64,000 bases of DNA from Spisula solida (taxonomy: Eukaryota > Mollusca > Bivalvia > Venerida > Mactridae), in the NCBI GenBank assembly GCA_947247005.1, contig OX365955.1, forward strand, positions 19,883,322 through 19,947,321, written 5' to 3'. Of the stretch, positions 1-14,419 are shown piece by piece. Position 1 is the first letter of the stretch. Each line of letters begins with the position of its first letter. The translations under genes were made by a program, and so were the position numbers. The notes under the pieces are model-generated. The model made no database searches. It saw only the letters and a program-made list of their open reading frames with translations, and was not told the origin of the DNA.

Positions 1-3000
1 CTCGTTAATCCTTGAAAAACAAGTGGAAAATTGTCTTGTAATTTGGTATTTTGCAGTAAATGATCATAGAAATAGTAAGTCTTTTAACAGTCGCTTTTGA
101 CAAGGCATAAACAAGCAGCATGCTTATATAAACAGACTTCCCACTGCAATATAAGCAAACTTGCGCTTCACTATCACAGAAATATGCTAAAAACATGGCT
201 ACCATCCGAGTATATTATTAGGTACATTACAACAGGTAATATTTCAAAATCCTACACAGTGTAAGAATCAAGATAACCTGAGTGTCTGTGTACAAATAAT
301 CAAACAATTTCAATTTGAAGACTTTAAAATTAAATATGTAATAGATTTTACAATTTAAGGTTGATACCATTTTATTTGGTTGACTATAAAATTGGGTACT
401 TTAATCTGTTTGGTGACAAATACTTCAATTTTTCTTTAATTGAATTTGTTAAACATTTCAAATGTTTATGACCACAATTGCCTTCAAATTTGCCACCTAT
501 TCGGAACCTCACATCATGTACTAGCCACATGGCAAGACAAATTTCTATTTGATTAATATGACCTGTTAAAATTGGGTTATATCCCCGATATTGTTAAAAG
601 TTGTAAGTGATATATCATTACTCATGATTGTAACAGACTTATTTACATTTACGATAAATGGATTATAGTTTGACTTGTGTTCAATGTATGTCAGTGAGTG
701 AGTGGTCGCCACAACTCCATTATCTGTACTTCGGGACAGATTTCTCCGAGATGATGTTTACATAGTATTGTTCAGCAAGTCCTCAAAAGCCTAATTTTGT
801 TAGTGACCATCTCATACTAGTGTCTGGTGTATGAATGGGTGACAATGGTGAGAGGCGGGATCATGTTTTATACATGACTCTAGACATCAGCTTGAGAAAT
901 GACCGCCTCTTCTACAGGACACAAGAATGTTGATGGGTTTCTGATATTGCGAAGATAATATTTGAGGGTGGTAGTCAATATGCTTGACCACTGAGACATT
1001 TCACCATAAGGACACTTGATCACTTGACCACAATGTAGTAATTTACCAACATGTTTATATAAGTCACAACGGGTGAACATGATTTCGCAAAAAAAAACGA
1101 CTTGACATAAAACTGAAATATGTTAAGACTGTTGACAGAGGTAATGGCTGAAAACAAACCGATAGGGTATAACAAGGTTAGAAGGCAACACAAAGCAATT
1201 ACCATATACAGAATGGAACAGGTACACTCATATTGCTTTCATCTCTTTAAGTGCGATCTGGTCTGTCGGTCATTATTAATTTAGGCGAAATAATTCAGAC
1301 GGAAAAGTTGTAACCTGAAATTGTGTCCCGAGAAAAAAGCTTCTCCTATGACAGAACATAGGCACCTGAATAATGAATAATCAGACACACACACTTGTTG
1401 ATGAGTGCTGGCTGGTTTTTTATGCGAATTCCATATAGCACTATATTCGTACATTAGGAATATTAAACACGAGTGATTAGCAAAGCCTCTGTGAAACACA
1501 GGACGAAATACGCTTGTCTGATGATAATCTCCAATCAACAGATCTTAACAAGCAGTTTAACTTAGCTCCCAGGCAACCATCAATCAATATAGAGAGAATT
1601 ATCATGAAAGAACAACAATTTAATATAATTTCTGACATTTGTCAACACCGACCTAGTCAGACCAGAGTGAAAGAAACACTTTAATCCATGTTCACACAAA
1701 ACACACGCAGGCCTTTGATTAGGTTGATAAAAACAGGATTTGTTTGAAATCCATGTGACAATTAAGTCAGCTGCTCTTCCACACCTTAACCCGTTCAAGC
1801 TTATTTAAAGAATGTAGATAAAAAGGTAGTAAATCTTGGTGAAAGGAAAATGATTAAGACAAAATGATCCGTCCAATATTGAAAGTTTTATCGTACCTCA
1901 CATTAGATAACGGTATAAATAGTTCGCCCTAAATTTTGTGTCACATTTAATTTTAGGGATTACCATATACAAACAATTATATGAGAAATGTGTAAGGAAG
2001 TGAGAAATGCGGACACAGGAGAATGTCATTGTTTGAATAAACTGACTGTTAGCTGATGCTTCCTATGCAGCAGACAAGTTAACTGAAATTTAATTATAAT
2101 CCAGCCATTTCTATGGTAAACAAAACATTTATTTACGTTCCTATTGGGTGATGTGAAGTGTCAGACTTATATAGAATAGCTAACATTCCATTGGTAGTTA
2201 ACATAAAGCTTACCAATGGTTAATTGATCTTTTTCTGAGCACTTAATTCATCCATAACTCAAGGAAATATGATTCACACCAGCCTTAATCAATACAATCA
2301 TTTATAAAGTTAACATCCCACTCAATATAAATTTTAATCACCTTTGGGCTCCCAGGGAATGTTATACACATACATAATCGACTATATAACAGGCATCAAT
2401 TATACATTGAATAGATACCTGAGCAAATTGTCTCAGACAGGGAAGGCAGCGGGCTCCACGCAAACAGCAGAACACCAAACGCACAAAAAATTACCGGTAG
2501 CAATGTACAAGTTGCTTAAACTCTACATGAAAGTGGGCCTGGTCAAAATGATGAATAATGAGATTTTTATGACTTTTTATTACTTATTCAACAAACTTTG
2601 TGAGCTCGTGTTTTCTGATGTCATTTCAGAAAATTATTTACTATAAAAGGCAATGATTTAAGAAAGATTTGTTTTGAATTGAAAAGTTGACCAAAGCCGC
2701 CAACTCTGGTCATCATTTGTAGATATTAAGCGCTATCTGATCGACACATGGTGGTATGTTGTCAGTACGTTGATATTTAAGTACATTACCGACAAATAAG
2801 TATGGATTCCGGGAGTCATAAAATGTATTGCATTTTCTCATGCAACATTAATGAGCGTAATAATTGAACTAATTGGAATTCCCTAATGATGTTTGACAAT
2901 TAAAGTAACATAATATCAGGGCATATCTCTGAAACAATATGAGACTATAACACAATTTTTCTGGGGAAAAAAAGAAATAGTATCATACATGTGATGTTAC

Positions 3001-6000
3001 ACGACATTTAATACAGCCATTTCCAATGCACAAAGGAACCTCCAACTGATTTTCAACAAATCAATCTCCCAGTTTGTACCAGAGGTTTGTAGTGGATTGT
3101 TACAGTAGTTAGGGGGTGTGAAAAACCTCGAGTAAAGAGTTCATATTATTGTCATGCAGTCTGCTGACCTATATATCTTGCTATCAATTCCTTTGTTCTA
3201 CAAGAACTAAAGGGCAGCCATTTGTACCCTGGCTTCATCAATTTTGTAAAGTAATGTATTGTTGGAAGTAAATGAATGCATAAACGAGCCACTGAACACC
3301 ACACCTGAGAGGTAGTTGATCACACTAACCTCCGTCACAAACCGTCACTGGGTATGCACAAAGGCTATCCAAATCAAACCAATTCATGTTTATGAGTTTT
3401 GAACAGCAGGGTGGTCAGCACTATTCATGGTTGGAGGATCTATCATGTTATTAACACCATTTACAAGTCATTTAGACTGGACAATGCTCAATCTTAAAAC
3501 ATCTAAAACTATCTGATACCATATAAGCTTACTATATTACCATACAGTTGTCCAGTCGTCTTTGATGATAGACTGTTACTGGAGAATCAACTGAACCATT
3601 TGACATCTCACAATCTATGATAATATGCCATCTAGCAGATCTAGCCATCTTTCAATACTGATCACATTTTATAGCATTTTACACCAATGTGTTATTATAC
3701 ATTAACATAATATTGTATATACTATTAAATCAACAAAACTACCTGTTTGATGATGTACCATTCATTGACCTTAATACCAATTAGCATCAAGTGTTTTGTG
3801 TGTAAAAACAAGGTTAAGGTTAAACTTGTATTCAACATGGATACACATTGTCTCCAGTTTAAAAAATGTTGTTGATAAGATACTTGAATTACAACACGGA
3901 TAATGAATTATTCAACAATTACAACCTAACTGCTTTTGTAACAAGCTATATTAAGTGATCATGTAATGACCTACAAGGCAAAAATCCAGACATGCAAACA
4001 GTAAACCTTTAAGGTCATACAACGAAAACAAATTTAAAACTTACACATTTATGGACAAACTGGCTCACCAACAAAATGCAAAAATGTAAAATAAAAAACC
4101 CCGTGTTTTTAGGGTTTTAATGGCCTTTTAGCATAAAGGAAATGAAAAATGAGAAATTAAAGTCAGCGAGATACTTCATAAACTGAATGTATATAACACC
4201 TGATATGTTTGAGATTTAAAATGTTACAAATAGTGAAGACAAAAAATGACATAGCAGCCAAAAGGTCTAGATAATTCAGTCTAACACGATAAAAAAGCTC
4301 CCCTGACACAGTTGTTGCTGTGTGGCAAAATGCTGTGCCGTGATTTGACTTAATTGTAACAGTCATTCAAAGACAAGTGCACATATTACCCATATTATTG
4401 CTTTCTAACACGCAACCACATTAACACAATGACTACGCACAATAAAAACATAGAAAAGGTAAAAATTAATTACTTTTTCTTTAAAAGGATTTTTATTGTT
4501 TCTTCAATGGTATGATATAATATTGGGACATAATGCAATATTCAACCATTGAAATACACAACTAACAAACCGGTAAATGTTGAACTTGAATGAAACAGTT
4601 AACAATCCTTGAATACATAGAAGCTGAAATATCAAGCTGAGTGACAACAATAAGTAATTCAGTATATGCAATGAAGATCACTTTACACCATTATTGAAGT
4701 TATCCAGCAAGCAAGACAGTCGAGACAGTCGTCTGATAGCAACAAGCCCACCAACTGTGCTACATTGCTTATTACACATACTTAGCAAGTGTATTAAAAG
4801 ATTTTTTAGTTCAATAAATGTGTGATAATTATTTAAAATTTAAGTAAAATGCTCATTTCTAAGAGTTTTTATGAGAGACAAGAAAAGGTAAATATGAGTC
4901 AATAAAACACCAAATAGACCTATTAATTGATATAGAACAAATTTAAGAACTTTTTTTTTAAATAATTATCAACAAAATCTTAACTATAAATCTAAAGTGG
5001 CGACAACTGTCTTATTTAAATAATTCTGAAGCAATTAAATTCGTAACATATAAACAGGTACTCAGAACACATTACTAAGACTCCTAAAGTTACTTAATTC
5101 CTGAAGGCATATAATACTTTTAATTGTTGAGCATATTGTCAATCAAGCTCCCGAAGGCACATACTATTTTTTTTAAGTTTGATTTATAATGCATGTACAT
5201 GTATACATATTGAGTTTTTTCAATAAATTAAAAACCAACATTTATGACAGGTGTAATCATTATCTACAATAAATATCGCCAATAAAATATGTATGATAAC
5301 AGTCAAACACTTTGATTTATATGTATAATTTTACTAGTACGATTGTAAATTAAAGAGTTTGACAAACTGTCTTACATCATGTGACTTATTACTACAGCAA
5401 TCTGACCAATCAAACAATGATTTACAACGTCACCAATATTCTGACAGACAAGCACACCAGTCAAGAAAGACAACAGTATTCAAAACCATCATTTTTTAAT
5501 AAATATTCATAAATGTCCATCAATTGGACACAATCACCATTTTACAGAACCATATATCACCAGTGTATCAATGTTTGAAAGTGTCGTCTGCTGCAGATGC
5601 AAAAGATGTATGACAGGCGAAGAGACAGGCGGCCATTTTGCTTGTCATTTCTCATTGTAAATATTGTCAAGCAAGGGAAAAAAGAGCCTTTTTATAGTCT
5701 TTATGACAACACAAAGCAAAAATATGAACTTATATGTGTGCCATAAAAACTTCATGGCCCCAAAATATGCAAATGGATCATAAGAAATGTTAACGACTAT
5801 CCTCCTAAATATGATTCAGCACTAACATCCATACACCAGAGAGTCATCAACCGTTCTCCAGTATTATCATACGGCTACTCATATTATTTATTGAATATGA
5901 TGCAAGAGTGTAAAAACTTTCATTGAGCCGCCTTCATCAAAAATAGTAGAAGAGATTTTTGTAAGAAATAGATATTTCTAAATTGCATTGAATGTAATAT

Positions 6001-7009
6001 AAGGTAAATCAAAAAGGGTCAAATTTCTTTGGCAAGGAGGTTTCTTTCTTTGTGATGAATACAAATTAACCCTTTTTACATAAAAACAACTCTGCAGTAA
6101 ATTAAACAAATTGACAGCATGTATACTTCTAAATAATCATCAATTTATAAGTACACAAGTAGAAACCCCTTCCATCATAATAAACATATGCTCAAAGGAT
6201 GTGTACTGGTACACAAAGTTTGATGTCACGTGACAGAAACGTTATTAAATCACCGTAATCATCCACCGTGTACAGGTAATCATTAGACAATCATTTAACA
6301 TGTGTTCAGTAATGAGCGACAAAAGAAGAGATGCATTTTTATAATTTAAATTGATGTTTCATGCACATAAACACATGTTTGATTGAATGTTTTCAAATTA
6401 CACTTTGAAATTGTTGTTTAAGATCGTAAGGTACAAAACGATTGTCGACAAATTGATGGCAAGCCACCAATAACTTCAATGAAACTTTTTTTGAATCATA
6501 CTCTTCAGACTGGGAGGCAAGTCATCAATGATATTAAAATTGTCAATTTATTCCAAAACTTTTCAAAGTCTACATATGTCTGACTAGGAAAATAGTAAAG
6601 AATTTGAAAATTTAAAATATCTAGTTTTATGATAAATTTACATGAATTTAAAACCCCTATCATTACACTTGAATGGTTCGGTGACTTGAGATTTTCAATC
6701 AAGTCAATAAATAGTGTTATTATGATGAAGTAATTGAACATACTGGGGTATTGATGGCACAAAAATTGACAAAAAATGGCAGAAATATCAACACTGTAGT
6801 CAAAATCAATTTAAAGAACATAAATTGCAACAGTGATGTTATAACGTTCCATGTTTTATGTCAGCCATAACATTTACCCACAATGCATCAATACCAATTT
6901 TATCAGCTGTCTAGTTTAATAAAACTTCTCAATGTAATGCTTGTCAAACTAGCTCAAAATGGCTGCCCATCATGTCACAAAAACAGAACAGAACATTGTA
7001 CAAACATAC
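1..7009. other. AT-rich non-coding DNA, no gene seen
   Basis: Open frames here are short (under about 100 codons), overlap in several frames and show no recognisable domain. No tandem array, tRNA-like box or long inverted repeat was seen. A small imperfect hairpin occurs near 2188-2222 (CCATTGGTAGTTAAC facing ACCAATGGTTAA). The stretch reads like intron or intergenic DNA. Confidence 0.7.
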
Positions 7010-7204
7010 CTCGTACTTCAAAGTGATACTTCAAGCTATAGAACAAGTCTGCGCTAACATCGCTAACATCGTACAACCCAAAACAGTTGCTGACAAAGTT
7101 TTTGTTAATTTTTTCCCATTTATCATATAATGTTCCAAAGTGAGGAGACACAACATAAATTGTTACAACCAGACACCAACAAAAACACACCAGTATGTAC
7201 GATT
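7010..7204 (-). CDS. possible internal exon, unknown product
   Basis: On the minus strand a 64-codon frame is bounded by a pyrimidine-rich acceptor (TTTCCTGCTGAG) and the donor GAG|GTATGT. It starts with two bases completing a codon and leaves one base over. The first 17 or so residues are strongly hydrophobic (YILVCFCWCLVVTIYVV), like a membrane segment or a T-rich intron read as protein. The rest is polar and protein-like, with the stretches GTLYDKWEKINKNF and YDVSDVSADLF before the donor. I recognise no family. A loose resemblance to the W-x-K...YD-[IV]-S pattern I associate with PPIP5K-type histidine phosphatases is too weak to use. The phase does not match the other minus-strand candidates at 7446, 8325 or 28523, so this may be chance or part of an unseen gene. 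Confidence 0.22.
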
Positions 7205-7445
7205 CTCAGCAGGAAACAAGACTGCTAACGAGACACAAACTACCGGAATTATGAAAGGTTGAAATACAGACAAATAATAGAATGTTTTTATATCACATAG
7301 AAATAACAAGGTAACATAAAATTCAATTTATGTGGTAATGGTACAGGCAAAATAAAGCATAAATTACTGATGCTTAGGGGAGTGACAGGCTGTGTAGGTA
7401 CATTGATCCAACTACCCACAACAATCAGCATAATTCAGATCTTAC

Positions 7446-7530
7446 CTGAGTTTAAGACGCTTATAAGAAGTTATTATGATATTAATATGGTAGATTGTAG
7501 TTTCTGATTGAACAGTTTGAATGTAATTGA
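7446..7530 (-). CDS. possible small exon, unknown product
   Basis: On the minus strand an 85-nt open stretch lies between a strong-looking acceptor (ATTACTTTCCACAG) and a consensus donor (CAG|GTAAGA). It holds 27 codons, with two bases before and two after. The translation has no recognisable motif. Its phase joins neither the 7010-7204 nor the 8325-8380 candidate. Consensus splice signals of this kind are common by chance in AT-rich DNA, so this is a lead only. Confidence 0.15.
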
Positions 7531-8324
7531 CTGTGGAAAGTAATGATTGCAACAATTATATGCTCTACCTATCAACACATTACAGGTGAAGTTTTATTAT
7601 TATATCATTATGCAGCCAAGATGCGTCACATTGTCATCATGCAGCCATCTTGAACAAAGGATAATAATCATTTTTGTATAGCCAACCACATAATGGTTTG
7701 ATGTCCAGCAAATAATCTGTTTGACCACTGTCCAGATTTTTTTATGTCTCCTTGATTTGTCTGTGATATTGGAGATCCATTATGACCAAGCAGTGAACAA
7801 GCAAGACTTTGGTCCCAATGGTCATCAATATTGCCAAATGGATGCGAGAATGAGCATAAGTATTGATTTGGATATTAACAGAATAAACGACTCTTGATGT
7901 ATTCCATATTTGTAGAGATTCTATGCGAGAATTACCGTTTATGAAGACAAATGAAAACAATGCTGGCATACAAATGAAAACATTGTCATAGAAGACAGAC
8001 TAATATGCATCAATACCTAGTCACAGCATTAATTTGCAGTGTAGGAGATTAAGGCAGAGAAAGAGTTTATACAATCAGATCAAAGAAGGAACTTTAAAGT
8101 TCACATAATCACACCTTCAGCAGGAACATAAACCCAAAGAATGGATATGATAGTTCACTATTAAAATGTGTTTCTCTAAAATTCTCTTAGATCTATAGCC
8201 ATGTTTAAACATTGACATTTCTGCAGGCATTCTGGAAATAATGGAGACCAAGTTTTTATAATTAAAAATAATCCATTTACATAGCGTATACCATTCAATC
8301 ACACAGTAACAAATGTATTCTTAC

Positions 8325-8380
8325 GCTCCCAAAACATCCATAAAAGTATATTGCAAAAGCAAGATAGCTATTTTGTGAAT
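8325..8380 (-). CDS. possible 56-nt exon, unknown product
   Basis: On the minus strand a pyrimidine-rich acceptor (CACTGCCTCTTAATGTCAG) is followed 56 nt later by the donor AGC|GTAAGA. Two of three frames are open, one reading QIHKIAILLLQYTFMDVLG. The only frame that could follow the candidate first exon at 28523-28674 contains a TAG stop, so the two cannot be adjacent exons. Confidence 0.15.
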
Positions 8381-11241
8381 CTGACATTAAGAGGCAGTGA
8401 ACATAATTTGATGCTGCAGCTCTTCATTTGGGAGATAGCTACAGTGACTCATCATTCCTATTTCAACAAAATGGCAGCCTGAAAGGAATTATTTTGATTA
8501 AAATGAAAGGCAACAATTGAACAAATATACTGAATATAAGGCATTTTGATATGGAAGCAGAAGCAGCTGAATTAGTGGCATTGTTATGACAGCGACAATA
8601 ATAAGCTGCCAAGACAGAATATACTCATTGTGGAAGCTGATTCACAGTAAAAGAACCAATTTCCCGCATTCTCTAAGGACTAATGAGACCTCTCTTCCAT
8701 TGACTACATACAATAATCAACATGCTCTATGCAATTTGTTATAAGAAAATATGTGTATACTGTACTGATAATGGTAAGGCCCCGTAGAAATTTGCTAAAT
8801 TAGGACAATCTTGAGACCGAATACAAATACAATTAGTCCCAAGAAATTTCTGTGAAATGGGCAGCAATATAGTATCTGCTCCTCTTGAATACAGAAAGTA
8901 GGGAATTAATACCAAAACAGATCGCAGCAGAAGTCAAGATTTTTGAGATGCTCCGATCATCAGCGAGTGAGAAGAAAAGAATTTCAATCAAACGCAATGT
9001 CAATTATTGTCCTCAAGAGCCTTTTTTAGTGCAGAATCGACACCAAAGAAAAAAGTAAATTTCAGAAAAAAAAGAGGGAATCCATTATCATTGCCAGAAG
9101 CCAGCAAGAGCAACAGGCCACAAATTTAAACTTGTTTAAGATGAATAACAAATGCAATGAGGAGGTTTTTAGTGGTGTAAGAGTTCATGATTTTCCCACC
9201 AAAAAGAAAGATCTAATTTAAATGAAATAACTAGAAGACAATTTCTAAATTTGATATCCTGAGCAACTGATTTCATTTAAAAAAGAGATGTAATTTTCAT
9301 GATAGGTTTCTATGGCAACTCATTGCTGAAGGCAAAATAAATAATTGACACATAATATAAGCAGGCACCATTACAATTAGTAGTGTTTCGTTTAACTGTG
9401 ACAGACTCCCTCATGGCAAAGAATGAGAATCAAATTATGTTGCGGCTATAGAATGGGATAGTGATTACATGAAATAACTTGATCTAACATTTAGAAACCC
9501 GAAACTTCACTCTATATAATGAATCAAGTAGAAAATAGCCTGAGAAACCCAGAAACCTGTCATGCCTTAAATAGAAATCAAAGAGCATAGGATGTTTCAA
9601 CATTGTATATATATAAGATTGTTATATACAGTGTAAATCAGACAATGTAAGTTAATGAAGCTAACCACGGTTTCAGATAGATATTATACAGGCAATTAAT
9701 ACAAAACCACTAGCTACAAGCATGTTCCCATGATGCTGAAGCATTATGTTTACTTCGATTTCTACCTTTTCTTCTGCAGACAGAGTAGTTGTAAAAGTGG
9801 TTTTGATGTTTGTGCACTGGGTGATTATTTAGTCTGACATTTCTTCAAAACATGCCCCTTAACACATCAGGAGCCCAGTCATACATATAATCCCCTTGCA
9901 TTTAATAATGTCACCTTTCTTCCGATTTGCCCTTATTGTAAAGTCAAACAAAATTAAATTTTCTGCAGGTTAGCTTATAAATCGGCTTATACCGTCAAAG
10001 CACTACTTACAACCAAATTAAGTATTTTGCATGATTAAATTGCCAACTGTAGGATGGTAGCGTGTCTTGTGAATGACGACCTGTCGTGAGATGTGGGGAT
10101 TACTTTTATGCACAAACGATAGAGAGTTATTCTCAGGGGATTAACGCTGGTCGAGTTCATACCATATTTGCATATAGGCAGTTAGCAAAACTTCACATTT
10201 GAATAAAATAAATTCAGAAAACGACAATTTGCATGATTGATTCAATTCTGAATGGTGCGAAACTGGAATCTTTATTCTGATTCATGATTTGTTGAGACAA
10301 TTTTCAGTTGACTGTTCACTATATCACAAACAGCCATTTTTACTCAGTTCAATTGCCCAAGTAAAATACCTATATCTGCTTTTTTATACCATTCATGCTG
10401 AATTAACATTTTTTCCGCAAAGTTAAACACAGTCATGTAATGTACCGTTTACAAAAAAATGATTTTAAAATGAATATCATAAATGTAATATTTATCAATG
10501 ATAGCGGGATCCACTGACATGCCAACTATGGTTTTGATTCATTCGCTTAATATTACAATGAACCGAAGTCACATGATCAGTGTAAAGACGGTTAAATAGC
10601 CACTGCTTTTATGGTAGAAATGTTACCGCACAAAATACCACAGTAATATGACACCAAACCTTTGACAGAGGCACATGTTTGCCTCCGATAATCAAATATG
10701 ATTTATTTGTACCAGACTTGTCAATTCTTCATTGAAAGCACTGCAGTGCACACAGATAGGCTATCCTGCTTGTCTAGAGTTACCATTATCAAATCTAATC
10801 AATTGTCATAGTTGAAATTTAGGACGAAATCGAAAATTGGACTTAGACTTAGCTGGACCCTTTGTTTTAAGTATACATAATAATGGTAAGATGTAGAATG
10901 TTGGGACATAATGCAGAGATCAAGACAAGTATGCAGTAGCAGTCCACAATGGTTGGTGTCAGAAGTAAGATCAAATCAAACATGTTAATTAGTTCTTAGT
11001 ATAATAACTTCAAGTGCTTGATAAACATGAAACCAAAATCATTAGATAATAACAAAGGGATGATAAGAATAAGATTTAATATGCATCCTACTTTTATACT
11101 ATGTAGAAAACATGTACTTTCTACATGTACACAGATATATTTAGAAGGGATTAAAGTCACCATAATGTATAAACATTAGTTAATGTAAATATACATTGGC
11201 AGACTCCCCTTGTATTTAAGGGGTGGACAGTAAGTATTCAT
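8381..11241. other. non-coding, nothing recognised
   Basis: No domain-bearing frame, array or tRNA-like element was seen. There is a short TATATATA run near 9607. Confidence 0.65.
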
Positions 11242-11339
11242 ACAGAGCCCAGTTCATGTCACATAAAGCATGCTTAACCTCGTGTGTATGACAGAGCCCA
11301 GTTCAGGCCAGATAAAGCATGCTTAACCTTGTGTGTATG
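11242..11339. repeat. two tandem copies of a 49-bp unit
   Basis: The unit starts ACAGAGCCCAGTTCA and continues through AAAGCATGCTTAACC to GTGTGTATG. Copies start at 11242 and 11291, an exact 49-bp spacing, with a few substitutions. The contained GCATGC is a self-complementary core. Confidence 0.8.
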
Positions 11340-11491
11340 ACAATACCTATCAAGTGTTCATTGTATCATGTTCCATCTTAAATATTTAAATGTTGTTCTA
11401 AACAATCGTCAACCTTATCTTTTGGCAAACTTGTTTCAAAAGGTAACATTACATGACAGAAATTTACACTTGAAACCTTTGGTATGATGAT

Positions 11492-11531
11492 CTGTCTAGA
11501 TGTACAATGACCCGTCTAGATGTACAATGAC
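11492..11531. repeat. two tandem copies of a 20-bp unit
   Basis: GTCTAGATGTACAATGACC is repeated at 20-bp spacing. The two short open frames here, one on each strand, overlap fully and look accidental. Confidence 0.7.
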
Positions 11532-13297
11532 CCAGGGGGAGAATCTTACAAGTCATCCTCATATTGCACAAATCTTTAAAGGAACCATGACGAGGGAAAA
11601 ACAAAAGGAGCGATTGCAACAATCGTTCAAAATTAGCTATCAATCTTTCCACAGAAGCAATAAGGAGGATCTTCTAGAAGGGAAGAAATCATTATAAAGG
11701 CACAATATTGTCAAGATCTGATGCTAATCTCCACACTAGATTTCCCTAAATTGCCTCTTAACATGAAGATGTAACCACACAGACTTTTTTTGGGTAAAAA
11801 TCCGATATTTATCAAAAACTATCTTAACAAGATGAGAATTAATGAGGTGGAAAAAGTCCAACCGATGGTTCAAAGTGATAATAAAATGCCTAAAAACCAA
11901 CAAATTTGTAAAATAATGATACGCTAGAGATTAGTTTAAGCCTTTTAATAGTGTTCATTTACCATAGCAAAATATATGAAAAAACATTTGGCTAATATTA
12001 CATTCTCCAGCAAGATTAAAACAAAAGCGTACATTTGGTGGCCAAGCAGAACTCATTGTATCAATACATGTACGATTGTAAACAAGATAAAGGAGCTTTT
12101 TATGTACTGACAAAACATATACACAAACGTACAAATATTTTTTTTTAAAAACTTCATAAAAACTGGTTTGCAATACGGAGGCTACCAATACAAAATGATC
12201 CTGAACAACGCTAATGCCTGACTTAAATTATAATAAGACACTGGAAACAGTATTTTCCATTATAAAAACAGATATATTATACACTGTTTCTTTCTGTATA
12301 TTTCAAATGAAGTAACACAGAAAAATGCAGATAAAAAATAAGATTTGATTCATATCACAGAAACGTCAATTTAACAAGTATGCAAAAAATGTAACAATGG
12401 CTTCTTTCTATGAAAACCAAACACGAAATTCCTCGCCGCAAAAAATTGAAAGAAATTTAATTAACAAAAAATATGGGATTTATGTATTAAGTCAAATTCT
12501 TATTTAACAGACTTATAATGAATACCATTCTTCAGACACCGTTGGATGTTTGTTTAATAAACATGAATGATTATAATCAACAATAAGGCATTTTTAGTCT
12601 TTTTTTGTTATATTAATTACATAATTACGTGTTTAAGGAAAAAATTATAGAATTATAACACCTTGCTATAAGAGTGTCATAACATGAACAGGAAATGTCC
12701 GACTATAGGTCAATATTTCTCTGTGTCATATACCACGAAATGGACGTCCACTGTAAAGTAACAAAGGCTCAGTGTGGGATTAGAAAAGTTCCAGCCTAAG
12801 CCATGGCTAGTACAATGTGTTTGTTTAAACAAAAGCTTATGATATGAATTAGCTGCACTACAAGATGGATTTCTAAGAGATAAAGTTTAAAGGAGAGATT
12901 ATAATGTTGACACATCTAACAGTCCTGCAAAGAGATTGTCTAAATACTACAGACAAGTTATGACCCCACCTCATTGCTTAAATATTGCAACATGGGGTAT
13001 AAGACAATTATTAGGTGTTTCATAAAAGCTTACATATTTTACATAGATACACATAAATCTATGTTTTGTATATCCCATAAGCCTAAACCCCTAAAATCTT
13101 GTACCAAAGCTAATCCCTAGCTTTGTCGGCACATTAATCTCTTCTTTTTTTATTTTTGTTATATTTTACTCTCAATATTTTAAACAGGTTCAAACTTATT
13201 AATCAAAACATAGCCAAAACTATTGATTACATAAACCATGCAGACATTAACTTGCCCAGATATTGTACCACATGGAAACACTTGTGCTTAAGCTTAA
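11532..13297. other. non-coding, nothing recognised
   Basis: AT-rich DNA with only short, domain-free frames. Confidence 0.6.
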
Positions 13298-13542
13298 GGG
13301 TATTGTTGTATCAAAGCACTTATGAAAACCTTAAACTTATGTTCAAATTTAAATTATTAATAACTCTTTTATAAGTGCAAAATGGGGTAAATAGATCTGC
13401 AATACTAATACTGATTCATTAAATGTACCCTTACAAACCATATCAGTCCCAAATTTGCTGTTGTTACAGTATTACATGTATAAAGAATTTGAATTTGATT
13501 ATAAGTTTAGGATTTCAGTAAGTGCTTTGATAAAACGGTACC
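13298..13542. mobile_element. inverted-repeat MITE, copy 1
   Basis: The left end reads TATTGTTGTATCAAAGCACTT and the right end, reverse complemented, ACCGTTTTATCAAAGCACTTA. The inverted similarity runs inward about 50 bp through CCTAAACTTA and TCAAATT on both arms. A second copy with the same termini lies at 31405-31590. No clean target-site duplication is visible, so the superfamily is not assigned. It has no coding capacity of its own: the short open frame over the left arm is the terminal repeat read as protein, and a similar peptide (YQSTY...KFKF) appears at the other copy. Confidence 0.72.
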
Positions 13543-14419
13543 AAGGTATTTGCTAGTCACTGCCGCCTATAATCTCATATTTATTATATTTCATTTTATG
13601 TTTGAGAGTGATTGTAACACTTGTTGTGTTAATGATTATATTGATTGCATTAAGGTAATTAGTACAAGGTATTACACCACACACAGACGTAGCAATCCAT
13701 GGCATTAAAGAGTCATCTAATGAAGTTACAATTGTTCCCATGTCATAATGTGTCTGGGAACTAATGGCTAACTGTAAATTAAAGGGCAGTAATTCTGGTC
13801 TAAATGATAGCCAATGGGAATGAGATGACACCTGACTCTAACACTTTAAATTTTATGGCCACATTTTACACGATTGGTCCCCGCTGTTCTTGTACAGTAT
13901 CCAAACACTGAATTAAGACACAATTGACCTAGATGGCAATTAAACAGCATGATACTGTTATAAAGCAAGTAGATTTAAGTGTAATCCTCCCAGTACAAAG
14001 GAAAGAAGCTAACACCTTCAAAGACTATTTATATCCCATAACAATATTGCCATCTTCATAGTTACATGTTAGTTTAGTCTGGACCTTAAATTTGAGTCTA
14101 TTAAACAGACATTGTTGTTATTTTATGACAACTTTAGCAATCAGTTGCCAAATTCTCAAACTAATGAAGATTGGATTCATGTAAGACTTCAATAATAGTG
14201 TAACGCCATAATAGGATCAAACAGTTAATAGACCTGATGTTCAAAGGACATGATCCTAAAATAACTGGGAGCAAGGTGTATGTTGAGGATTAGATAAGAA
14301 ACTAAAGTGCTAAAATCAGCAGGTAACCATCAACTTTAATTGAAGCCCAGAGCAGATATTACAAGGGTTGTCCAGTAACACCTGGCACAGTAGAGGTAGA
14401 CATAAAGTCAGTTTAAACA
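13543..14419. other. non-coding, nothing recognised
   Basis: A minus-strand frame of 92 codons spans 13553-13831 but has no recognisable domain or flanking splice logic. Confidence 0.55.

Noticed and set aside
7010..7204. Assignment to a PPIP5K-type histidine phosphatase
   Set aside because: The resemblance is a few scattered residues from memory. The preceding hydrophobic segment does not fit that enzyme.
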